A stretch of 16,950 bases of DNA, from the NCBI GenBank assembly GCA_964354135.1, contig CAYGZA010000123.1, positions 1 to 16,950 on the forward strand. Reading direction: 5' to 3'. This stretch comes from CAYGZA01 sp964354135 (lineage in GTDB: Bacteria > Planctomycetota > Planctomycetia > Pirellulales > Thermoguttaceae). Below the pieces are notes generated by a model, which saw only the letters and a program-made list of their open reading frames with translations, was not told where the DNA came from and searched no databases. Shown one piece after another: positions 4,868-12,240 of this stretch. Positions within the stretch are counted from its first letter, which is position 1, and the number at the start of each line of letters is the position of its first letter. The position numbers and the translations under genes were made by a program.

Positions 4868-7684
4868 ATGGAGCGACCTGTGCGAATCCTCGTCGGGAGT
4901 GTTGCGCTAGCGTGTCTCGTCTCTGCTTCGGTGTCGGGGGAACAGCCTCAGGGACGCCCGGCTCTTGACAGCCCCGAAGCGGAATTCCGTTTCGACGGGC
5001 CTGTCGGGCGGAGGGTCCAAGCCAACGTGCGGAACTGGCTGACCCGCGCGCCGGCCGCCAACCCCGGGCTGTTGGGGATGTTCGATCTCCGCGACCGGCA
5101 GCCCAAGCCGAACCTCGTCCCCTGGGCCGGCGAGTTCGTGGGGAAGTACCTCATCTCCGCGATCCAGGCATTGCGCATGAGCGACGACCCGGAACTGGAG
5201 AAAACGGTTCGCGCGGTCATCGCCCGGCTCATCGCCGGGCAGGCCGAAGACGGCTATCTCGGCCCGTTTCCCAAGGACACTCGCCTGTTGGCCAACTGGG
5301 ACCTGTGGGGGCATTACCACGTGATGCTGGCCCTCCTGATGTGGCACGAGCGGACCGGCGATGAGGCGGCGCTGGCCGCCTGCCGCAAGGCCGCCGACCT
5401 GGTGTGCAAGACCTTTCTGGATACCGGCCGCCGCGTGCTGAGCGTCGGTTCCGACGAGATGAATCTCGCCGTGATCCACGCCCTCGGCCGGCTCTATCGC
5501 AAGACAGGCCACGCGCGCCACCTGGCCATGATGCGCGAGATCGAAAAGGACTGGCTTCAGGCCGGCGACTATTTCCGCACGGGCCTGGCCGGCGTCGAAT
5601 ACTACCGCATCCCGCGGCCGCGATGGGAGAGCCTGCACGACCTCCAGGGCCTGGTCGAGCTATACCTCATCACCGGCGACGAGCGATACCGCCGCTCGTT
5701 CCTCCACCACTGGCACAGCATCCGCCGCTGGGACCGGCACAACAACGGGGCCTTTTCGTCCGGCGAGCAGGCCACAGGCAACCCCTACGAGCCCAGCGCC
5801 ATCGAGACCTGCTGCACCGTGGCCTGGATGGCGATCACGCTGGATGCCCTGCGCCTGAGCGGCGATCCGGCGGCCGCCGACGAGCTGGAGCTGGCCACCT
5901 ACAACGGAATGCTCGGGGCCCAGAACCCTGCGGGCAACTGGTGTACGTACAACACGCCCATGGACGGCGCGCGCGAGGCCTCGCACCACGCGATCGTCTT
6001 TCAGGCCCGGGCCGGCACGCCCGACTTGAACTGCTGCTCGGTCAACGGGCCGCGGGGGCTGGGGATGCTTTCCGAGTGGGCCGTGATGCGGGCGGCCGAC
6101 GGGCTGGCGGTCAACTACTATGGCCCGGCGCGGGTGCAAACGAAGCTGCCCGACGGCACCGGGGTCGTGCTGGAACAAAAGACCCGCTATCCGCTGGACG
6201 GCACGGTGCGGATCCATGTTACCCCCGACAAGCCTCGGGAGTTCGCGCTCCGGCTGCGGATCCCCGGCTGGACCACGCGGGCCGCGGTACACGCGCCGGG
6301 TGTGCGGGCGGCCGCTGCGAAACCGGGCTCGTACTTTGAAATCCGCCGCGTGTGGCAGCCCAAGGACGAAGTCGCGCTGGATCTTGAAATGCCCTTGCGC
6401 TACGAGTCGGGCGACCTGGAGGCGTTTGGGAAGATATCGGTCTACCGCGGCCCGCTCCTGTTGGCTTACGACCTGCGGCTCAACGATTTCGACGAGGCCA
6501 AGATCCCCGCGATCATGCCCGCGATGCTCCGCGACGCCCGGGTCTCGTTTCCCGAGCCGGTGCCCGACCAGGAGCGAATCGGCCGGTTTGCGCCGTGGCT
6601 CTTGGTCGAGATTCCCGCGGGCAAGGACGCTCGTTTGCGGCTGTGCGATTTTGCCACGGCGGGCTCGACGGGGAGCCGCTACCTCTCGTGGCTGCCGGCG
6701 CGGGAGATCGTGCCGCCGCCGCCGGTTTGCGACAGCCCGGCGGACGGCGCCGCAATCCCGCCGGGGCCGATGCTCTTCAAGTGGCGGCGGCCGGCTGCGG
6801 CCGACGTCGCCCGCACCCACACGCTGGTGATCGCCGAGACGGCGGACTTCGAGAGTCCCGTGCTGGACGTGACCGCCAAGTCGGGCTATCGGCTGCTCGT
6901 GCCCGGGGACCTGGCCGCACGGCTGAAGCCGAACGCGGACTACTCTTGGAAGCTGATCGCCAAGAACGCGACCGGCACGACGGAGAGCCTGCGGTCGGCC
7001 AAGCGGTTTCGGATTGACCCGAAACTCCCGCCCCTGAGCAAGGAAGAGCTTTCCGAATACGGCGAAGGGCCGGGGGGCGTCCTAGTGGCGGCCGATTTGG
7101 CGGGCGACCCGAAGCCGACGTTCGGCAAGCTGCTCCGCTCGCAGGGCTTTCGTCCTGCCGCGGGCATCGACGGCAAACCCGGCGGGGCAGTACAGCTCGA
7201 CGGCCAAGCCGGGATGCTCGTCTACGGGCTCAAGGCATTCCCCCCGCACGAATACACGGTCTCGCTTTGGGTGGCATACGATCGCAAGGAGGACCGCCTC
7301 GGGCAGGTCTTCAGTGCGTGGTGCCGGGGGATGGACGACCCGCTGCGAATCTGCACTGCCGGCGGGAAGCTCTACGCTCGGATCGAGACCGGCTCGGCCC
7401 GGTCCACGGAGGGCGTTCCCATCGAGCCGGGCCGGTGGCATCACGCGGCGGTGGTGAAGTCCGGGCCGCAGTTGACGCTCTATCTGGACGGCAAGCCCGC
7501 GGCCACGTTGCAGGTGCCGGTCGAAGTCCGCTCGGCGGCCAGGGATTTTGCCTTGGGGGGCAATCCGCACTATACCGGCCAGAGCGAGCACCTCGCTTGC
7601 CGCGTTGCCCGGCTGGCGGCGTACGCCCGCGCGATGACGGCCAAGGAGATTGCGGAGACCTACGAAGCGCAGCGGCCGAAATGA
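4868..7684 (+). CDS. GH127-family (beta-L-arabinofuranosidase type) glycosidase with C-terminal LamG-like domain
   Basis: This 938-residue exported enzyme has a signal peptide at residues 1-24. Residues about 35-540 form a GH127 (DUF1680) alpha/alpha-barrel plus beta domain. GH127 enzymes cleave terminal beta-L-arabinofuranosides using a zinc-bound cysteine nucleophile. The expected residues are visible: Glu300 in GEQ (acid/base position), Glu313 and Cys315 in ETCC, and Cys389-Cys390 in NCCSVNG, with spacing close to HypBA1 (Glu338, Cys340, Cys417, Cys418). Residues about 630-735 look like a fibronectin-III-like domain (SPADGA... FKW... YSWKLIAKN). Residues about 740-935 are a LamG/concanavalin-like domain (YTVSLWVAY, GRWHHAAVVKSG, LTLYLDGKPAAT). 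ATG 4868 is used; an in-frame GTG at 4880 has GGAG at a better distance and would give a tighter signal peptide. No co-directional gene adjoins it closely. The substrate may be another sugar, as the family is diverse. Confidence 0.9.
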   Translation: MERPVRILVGSVALACLVSASVSGEQPQGRPALDSPEAEFRFDGPVGRRVQANVRNWLTRAPAANPGLLGMFDLRDRQPKPNLVPWAGEFVGKYLISAIQALRMSDDPELEKTVRAVIARLIAGQAEDGYLGPFPKDTRLLANWDLWGHYHVMLALLMWHERTGDEAALAACRKAADLVCKTFLDTGRRVLSVGSDEMNLAVIHALGRLYRKTGHARHLAMMREIEKDWLQAGDYFRTGLAGVEYYRIPRPRWESLHDLQGLVELYLITGDERYRRSFLHHWHSIRRWDRHNNGAFSSGEQATGNPYEPSAIETCCTVAWMAITLDALRLSGDPAAADELELATYNGMLGAQNPAGNWCTYNTPMDGAREASHHAIVFQARAGTPDLNCCSVNGPRGLGMLSEWAVMRAADGLAVNYYGPARVQTKLPDGTGVVLEQKTRYPLDGTVRIHVTPDKPREFALRLRIPGWTTRAAVHAPGVRAAAAKPGSYFEIRRVWQPKDEVALDLEMPLRYESGDLEAFGKISVYRGPLLLAYDLRLNDFDEAKIPAIMPAMLRDARVSFPEPVPDQERIGRFAPWLLVEIPAGKDARLRLCDFATAGSTGSRYLSWLPAREIVPPPPVCDSPADGAAIPPGPMLFKWRRPAAADVARTHTLVIAETADFESPVLDVTAKSGYRLLVPGDLAARLKPNADYSWKLIAKNATGTTESLRSAKRFRIDPKLPPLSKEELSEYGEGPGGVLVAADLAGDPKPTFGKLLRSQGFRPAAGIDGKPGGAVQLDGQAGMLVYGLKAFPPHEYTVSLWVAYDRKEDRLGQVFSAWCRGMDDPLRICTAGGKLYARIETGSARSTEGVPIEPGRWHHAAVVKSGPQLTLYLDGKPAATLQVPVEVRSAARDFALGGNPHYTGQSEHLACRVARLAAYARAMTAKEIAETYEAQRPK

Positions 7685-7745
7685 CCCGAACGCCGCGCCA
7701 ACGCGCCGGCCAAACGGCGGTCCCCCGACGGTCCGGAGGATGCGG

Positions 7746-8009
7746 TCAGTTCCAGCCGTCTTTCTTTCGGCCGCTCAGCCGTTTCTCTTTCGGCGTCAGC
7801 TTGTCCTTCATCGTCGTGATCCGGTACTTCAGGGCCAACCGCGTCAGCAGGGCGAGCTTGTCGGTCCCCAGGCGTTTCATCGCGGCGGTCTTGTGATTGT
7901 CCACGGTGCTCGGCGCCAATTTGAGGATCTTGGCAGCCTCGTTGACCGTACAACCCAGGCTGAGAAGGCGAACCACTTCGCGATGCCGCTTGGTAAGTTG
8001 AACAGCCAT
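7746..8009 (-). CDS. small stand-alone LuxR/GerE-type HTH regulator
   Basis: The 87-residue protein is essentially one LuxR-type helix-turn-helix domain. LTKRHREVVRLLSLGCTVNE (5-24) is the first helices, and AAKILKLAPSTVDNHKTAAM (25-44) is the HTH with the characteristic S-T-V-x-x-H recognition helix. RLGTDKLALLTRLAL closes the domain. A basic tail, KDKLTPKEKRLSGRKKDGWN, follows. There is no receiver or ligand-binding domain, so it resembles the output half of a response regulator. The start is ATG 8009, supported by AGGAGG four to five bases upstream; the longer upstream frame is non-homologous. It faces the GH127 gene tail-to-tail with a 61-base gap. Targets are unknown; regulation of the adjacent glycan genes is only a guess. 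Confidence 0.88.
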   Translation of the reverse strand: MAVQLTKRHREVVRLLSLGCTVNEAAKILKLAPSTVDNHKTAAMKRLGTDKLALLTRLALKYRITTMKDKLTPKEKRLSGRKKDGWN

Positions 8010-8088
8010 GGCATCCTCCTGGCAAGCTAAGGTCCCGAACTGGGTCGAAGAGCCCAGCCGGCGGCATCTCTTCGCCCCCGGCCCGCCC

Positions 8089-8094
8089 ATTATA
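8089..8094 (-). promoter_or_regulatory. candidate -10 box for the LuxR-type gene
   Basis: On the minus strand a perfect TATAAT lies 80 bases before the LuxR-type start codon, in otherwise very GC-rich DNA. A TGTTCG-like sequence about 17 bases upstream is a poor -35 element. The resulting leader of about 70 bases could form a GAAGAG/CTCTTC stem, which might matter for expression. Confidence 0.4.
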
Positions 8095-8246
8095 ACAGCC
8101 GGCCTCGGGTGGCGAACAGCCCTCCGGCCGAGCCCGGACGGATTTGGCCGTTTCACCCTATCTGGGGGAAAGCAACTGTGCCGGGTCGGCAGCAGCTCAC
8201 CGGCCACTGCCTCGGCGGTCTTCGCGAAGCACGCCGCGATTTTCCG

Positions 8247-9128
8247 TCATCCGCCCAAGCGGCGGTAACGAGGACCCAAGATGCCCCGCGCTGCACCGGG
8301 CCCATCCCCGGGGACGCCTTTGCGATCGCAGCGCAGGAGCGCGTCGATCATCCCTTGGGCGTCGCTGGTGGTCTGCGTGAGCCGCAAGAGCCACAGCGAT
8401 TGCGGCACGCCGGTCCCGTCGAACACGTCCGCCGGGAAGAAAGAGAGGATGCTGGCGGCGATCTTGGCATTCAGATCGGCGTTCGGGCTGACCGGCGACA
8501 GCCCGTGGCGGAAGGAGGCCCGCAGCGACGAGAGGACCAGCGGCCAGACGATCCCGCCCCCTTTCTGCCGGCTCTGCCAGGCGAGGTCTTCGCCGAAGTC
8601 CCTGGCCCGCTCCGGGTCGACGGCGAACTCGCTGATGTCGTGGAGCCCGGCCAGGTAGCCCACGAGCACGTCGGTCCAGCGTTCCGTGCGGCGGCGGAGG
8701 CGGTCAAGCTGGATGGCCTCCTCGGCGTCCACTCCCGGCCCGTTGACGAGGAGCGCAAGCACGCGGTGCCGCGCCTCCATGTGGCCGATCAGCACGCTCC
8801 GGGCGACCGGCTCGAGCAGGTCCGTGCCGCGATGCCGGTCGTAGGCGCACGTGGCGGCGGTCCAGACCCGCGTGAGGACCTCGCCGGTGAGGATCTCTTC
8901 GAGCACGCCGCGGAGCCGCGAGCCTTCGAGGCGCCGCGACCCGGCCGCGGAATCGGCCATTTCCGCCGCCAGACGCCGGAGCCCGCGGTGCCAACGGTCC
9001 AGGCGGCACTTCGAGGCCGTCCAGTAGGTCTCGATGGCCCCTTCGGGGATCTCTCCTGAAGAGCGGATCAGGACCGGGCCGTGAGCGGCAACCAGGGCAG
9101 CCAGTTCCACCAGTTCGCGGGCGTGCAT
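8247..9128 (-). CDS. conserved hypothetical protein, function unknown
   Basis: This 293-residue protein is probably a conserved planctomycete protein, but I cannot assign a function. It begins MHARELVELAALVAAHGPVL and contains YWTASKCRLDRW (35-46), LTGEVLTRVWTAATCAYDR, ARSVLIGHMEARHRVLALLV and SPNADLNAKIAASILSFFP. It is predicted mainly helical, with many Arg, Leu and Ala residues, no signal peptide, no membrane segment and no recognisable catalytic motif. It is therefore likely a soluble cytoplasmic protein. The repeated pairing of Arg/Trp/His in helices could bind nucleic acid or a partner protein, but that is speculation. No strong Shine-Dalgarno precedes ATG 9128. A 12-bp-stem hairpin lies 36-82 bases upstream of the start. 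It is on the same strand as the LuxR-type gene, 237 bases apart. Confidence 0.75.
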   Translation of the reverse strand: MHARELVELAALVAAHGPVLIRSSGEIPEGAIETYWTASKCRLDRWHRGLRRLAAEMADSAAGSRRLEGSRLRGVLEEILTGEVLTRVWTAATCAYDRHRGTDLLEPVARSVLIGHMEARHRVLALLVNGPGVDAEEAIQLDRLRRRTERWTDVLVGYLAGLHDISEFAVDPERARDFGEDLAWQSRQKGGGIVWPLVLSSLRASFRHGLSPVSPNADLNAKIAASILSFFPADVFDGTGVPQSLWLLRLTQTTSDAQGMIDALLRCDRKGVPGDGPGAARGILGPRYRRLGG

Positions 9129-9163
9129 GACGAGATGGCCGTGGTCCCGGGGGCGCGGGCCGT

Positions 9164-9210
9164 GCCCACCGCAACTTCATTGGGGGGAGAGTGTTCCGGT
9201 TGCGGTGGGC
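9164..9210. repeat. perfect 12-bp inverted repeat (hairpin) upstream of hypothetical gene
   Basis: GCCCACCGCAAC (9164-9175) and GTTGCGGTGGGC (9199-9210) are exact complements separated by 23 bases. On the minus strand it would sit in the leader of the 293-residue protein gene, ending 36 bases before the start codon. It could be an mRNA control hairpin or a miniature repeat. No T-run follows on either strand, so a classical terminator is unlikely. Confidence 0.6.
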
Positions 9211-9592
9211 GAAGCCCGACGCCTTTGCCTCTTCTCTGCTCCGCAGTAGAGAATCGATGGTCCGCCCCGTTGCCGGTCGGCCGCAAGAGCCTGAGGGGAC
9301 CAAGGCTCTCACGGCCGGCGGACAGATAGGTGACGGGTCTCAGAGAAGCAAACCCGGTGCCGACGGGCCGGTCACGCCCCGCAGCCCCAAAAGGGCCACC
9401 GCAAGCGGCGGTCTCTGAAGCACTTACTGCGATTCGGCGGCGATCGATCGCACGCGATTCCCGCGGCTTACGTTGACTCTACGCAACGCCCCGCGTTGGC
9501 CCCGCGCAACGCGATCCTGCGGCCGGCCTCTTGCCCCCGATCTCCGGCTGATGAGCCGCCGTTCTGTCGCTCTCGGTTGGGCAGCGAGCCCG
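9211..9592. other. gene-free stretch with several short hairpins
   Basis: No coding frame here shows recognisable protein character. Short complementary pairs are present: AGAGCC/GGCTCT at 9286-9309 and TCAGAGA/TCTCTGA at 9340-9418, the latter enclosing a CCGC-AA-GCGG hairpin. They could belong to a structured RNA or a leader, but nothing matched a known RNA family I can recognise. Confidence 0.3.
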
Positions 9593-9622
9593 TTGCGTAC
9601 ACACCGGGCCGGCAGGTATGAT
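9593..9622 (+). promoter_or_regulatory. candidate sigma70-type promoter for the amidase gene
   Basis: TTGCGT (9593-9598) and TATGAT (9617-9622) are separated by 18 bases. They lie 64 bases before the amidase start codon and would give a leader of roughly 57 bases. Both boxes match four to five of six consensus positions. The same transcript could serve the downstream glycosidase and creatininase-family genes. Confidence 0.45.
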
Positions 9623-9685
9623 GCCGCTCGTTGCACAGTTCCACTAGTCCCTGCCTGCGGAGCCGAGAACGGGAGACTTCAAGCC

Positions 9686-12178
9686 ATGAGATGTTCGGGA
9701 CTCCTGGTCGGAATTGTTTGCCTCGCGCTTCGTTGCACGGCGTGGGCGGATGAAGGCGCGGCTGTAGTCGTCCGGGATAGGTGGGGAATCCCACACGTCT
9801 TCTCGGCAAACGAAGAGGCCGGGTTCTTCGGCTTGGGACACGCCTGTGCCGAAGACCGCATGCTGCAAATGGAGCTGGTGCGCCGGCGGGCGGCCGGCAG
9901 GCTCGCCGAGGTGTTCGGCCCCGAGTGGGTGGATTCGGACCGGCACGCGCGGATCGCCGGCCACGCGGCTTACGCCGCCCGGGCTTTTGCGCGGCTGCCG
10001 GAGAAGCTGCGGCAATACCTTCGCTCTTACGCTGCCGGCGTGAATGCGTGGATCAAGGAGCACCCCGAATCGGCGGCGCGGCGGTTCCAGCTGCTGGGCG
10101 TCCTTCCCGAGCCCTGGACCCCGGCCGATTGCCTGCTGGCCGCGCGGGGAATCCTCGCCCTGGGCTCGCCGTTCGACGAAGGGAGCATCGAGGCTTACCA
10201 CCGGTTCCGCGAGCTGGTGGACCGGGTGGGAGAAGTCGAGGCGGCCCGGCAGACGCTCATGACGATCGACGACGAGGGCGCGATCGTGCCCGAGCTTGAG
10301 ATGGCCAAGGACAAGGAGGTCTACGCCCGCCTGAAGCGGCGGCCGAGGATGCCGGGGTTCGGGCTGCGCGGTGCCCCGGCGGAGCCGCGCAAGATGAGTC
10401 ACGCCTGGGCGGTCAGCGGCCGGCGCTCGACGACCGGCAAGCCGATCCTGGAAAGCGATCCTCAGTTGCCTCTCTCCTCGCCGCCTTTCTTCTACGAATT
10501 CCACCTGGCGGCGGGAAAGATCGACGCCCGGGGCCTCGGCATCCCCGGCTCCCCGGGGCTGTTCATCGGCTTCAACCGGCGCATTGCCTGGGGCGCCACC
10601 GCCCTGGGCGTCGACTCGATCGTCACGTTCCTCGACCGGCTCACGCCGGATGGCAAGGGCTACCTGTTCGAGGGCAAGGCAGTCCCGTTCCAGCGGCGGC
10701 TGGAGAGGATCGAGGTGAAGGGCGGCCCGGACGTCATCCAAGAGGTCTTGACCGGCCGCCACGGAACGGTGTTCAACTCGCTGGCGCGCCGATCGCGGCC
10801 CGGCGAGGCGTATCTCTGCTACGACGCCCAAACCTTCGACGCGGGGACCTCGGTGCGCGCGATGTTGGAAGTCATGACGGCCGGCAACTGGCCGGATTTC
10901 CGCAAGGCCGTGGAGCACTACTACTATCCCGGGCTTCACGTGGTCTACGCCGACGCGGACGGCAACCTCGGCTATCAGACGCTCGTGAATCGCCCCCTGA
11001 CCGCCCGCTCGCCGCGCCGGGCCCTGGAAGGCTGGACCGGCAAGGACGAGGTTCAAGGCCGCATCCCGCTGGACGAGCTGCCCCACATGCTCAATCCGGA
11101 CGCGGGCACCATCGGCCACGCCAACAACCTGCCCGTGGGCTCCTGGTATCCCTATGATCTTGGCCTGGCCACGGGAGGGACCGGCGACACGGGACGCTCG
11201 CTGCGCCTGCGGCAACTGTTGGGCGGCGATCGGAAGTTCTCGGTGGAGGATTTCGAGCGCGTGCTGCACCGGGACGACGTGGATCCGCTGGTAGCCGCCC
11301 TGCTGCCCGTGGCCCGCAAAGTGGCGGAGGAAGACAAGGTCAGCGACGCCGGCGTGCTTCGGCTGTTGAAGTCGCTTGAGGGTTGGGACCTGCACGCCGG
11401 CACGACGGCTCGCTTTCCGGCGGCACGCGCGTTGGAGAACACCCTCACGCCGTATCGCGGCGCCGGCCTGCAAAACGTCCATGGCGCCGGGGGCGGCGGG
11501 GTCGCCCATCTGGCCCGTGAGGTGGGGGCCCAATTCGCCCGTGACGGGACCACGCCCAAGGATCCCGCCGTGCGGGCCTATCTGGTCAACTGGCTGCGGT
11601 TCGCCACGGGAGCAGGCGGACGCGGACGCGGCGGGGCCGGCGACGAGCGGACCGCGCGCATGACCCAGTCGCAGGCCGCCGGTCGCCGCGACGCCGACCG
11701 GGCGATTCGCATTCCATACCAGAAGACCACGCCGCTGAATCTGCCGGTGGTGGATGCCTCGCTCGACATCGTCTCCCCGCCGTTGACCTGCCTCGATCAG
11801 GGCACCATTTGGTCGCAGCCCGGAAACGTCTACACGCAGATCGTGGATCTTTCCGACGTGGACAACTCCCGCTCGATGATTGCGCCCGGAAACTCCGAGG
11901 ATGCGGCAAGTCCGTTCCGAACGGCCCAGATGGACCTTTGGGTGCGGGGCACGACGCACGCGGCGCCGCTTGCACGCGACAAGGTGGAGGCGCTCTCCGC
12001 GTCGCGCACGAGGCTCGCGGTCGTGTCCTACGCGGGACCTGCGGCGCCGCCGGAGCGCACGGTGCCGGCCGCCGATCCCGCGGCGCGATTCATCCCCGCG
12101 ATTCCTCCGGTCGGGGAAGCTCTGGAAAGCAAGACGCCCCTTCCCGGCCGGAGGCCGAAAGCCGCGACCCGCGACTGA
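9686..12178 (+). CDS. penicillin-acylase-family (S45) Ntn amidohydrolase, exported
   Basis: The 830-residue protein has a signal peptide (residues 1-21, ending CTAWA) and the layout of an autoprocessed Ntn hydrolase. The alpha-subunit region opens with VVVRDRWGIPHVFSANEEAGFFGLG (27-51) and continues with HACAEDRMLQMELVRR. The cleavage and nucleophile site is K236-M-S238 in MSHAWAVSG, so Ser238 would become the N-terminal nucleophile of the beta subunit. The oxyanion asparagine lies in HANNLP (Asn480/481). The C-terminal GNVYTQIVDLSDVDNSRSMIAPGNSED (714-740) is the usual end-of-family motif. These enzymes hydrolyse amide bonds of acylated amines such as N-acyl-homoserine lactones, beta-lactams or lipopeptides; the substrate here is unknown. 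An Arg/Gly-rich insertion (GAGGRGRGGAGDE, about 642-654) is unusual. ATG 9686 is chosen because GGGAGA lies nine bases upstream and it starts the signal peptide. Its stop overlaps a possible start of the next gene. Confidence 0.9.
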   Translation: MRCSGLLVGIVCLALRCTAWADEGAAVVVRDRWGIPHVFSANEEAGFFGLGHACAEDRMLQMELVRRRAAGRLAEVFGPEWVDSDRHARIAGHAAYAARAFARLPEKLRQYLRSYAAGVNAWIKEHPESAARRFQLLGVLPEPWTPADCLLAARGILALGSPFDEGSIEAYHRFRELVDRVGEVEAARQTLMTIDDEGAIVPELEMAKDKEVYARLKRRPRMPGFGLRGAPAEPRKMSHAWAVSGRRSTTGKPILESDPQLPLSSPPFFYEFHLAAGKIDARGLGIPGSPGLFIGFNRRIAWGATALGVDSIVTFLDRLTPDGKGYLFEGKAVPFQRRLERIEVKGGPDVIQEVLTGRHGTVFNSLARRSRPGEAYLCYDAQTFDAGTSVRAMLEVMTAGNWPDFRKAVEHYYYPGLHVVYADADGNLGYQTLVNRPLTARSPRRALEGWTGKDEVQGRIPLDELPHMLNPDAGTIGHANNLPVGSWYPYDLGLATGGTGDTGRSLRLRQLLGGDRKFSVEDFERVLHRDDVDPLVAALLPVARKVAEEDKVSDAGVLRLLKSLEGWDLHAGTTARFPAARALENTLTPYRGAGLQNVHGAGGGGVAHLAREVGAQFARDGTTPKDPAVRAYLVNWLRFATGAGGRGRGGAGDERTARMTQSQAAGRRDADRAIRIPYQKTTPLNLPVVDASLDIVSPPLTCLDQGTIWSQPGNVYTQIVDLSDVDNSRSMIAPGNSEDAASPFRTAQMDLWVRGTTHAAPLARDKVEALSASRTRLAVVSYAGPAAPPERTVPAADPAARFIPAIPPVGEALESKTPLPGRRPKAATRD

Positions 12179-12240
12179 TGATCCATCGCGACGTGTTTAC
12201 GGCCGGACGTTTCCCGAAATCCAGAAGCTGGATGCCTACC

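Noticed and set aside
5660..6820. 386-codon antisense frame over the GH127 gene
   Set aside because: Shadow of the GH127 coding frame; no domain or ribosome binding site.
8160..8200. Cobalamin-riboswitch-like GCAACTGT box near 8172
   Set aside because: Only one short motif is present; the other conserved cobalamin elements and a suitable downstream transport or biosynthesis gene are missing.
9644..11959. 771-codon open frame antisense to the amidase gene
   Set aside because: It is the reverse frame of a GC-rich gene with strong third-position bias; its translation is rich in Arg, Gly, His and Pro with no recognisable domain, while the sense frame is a clear S45 enzyme.
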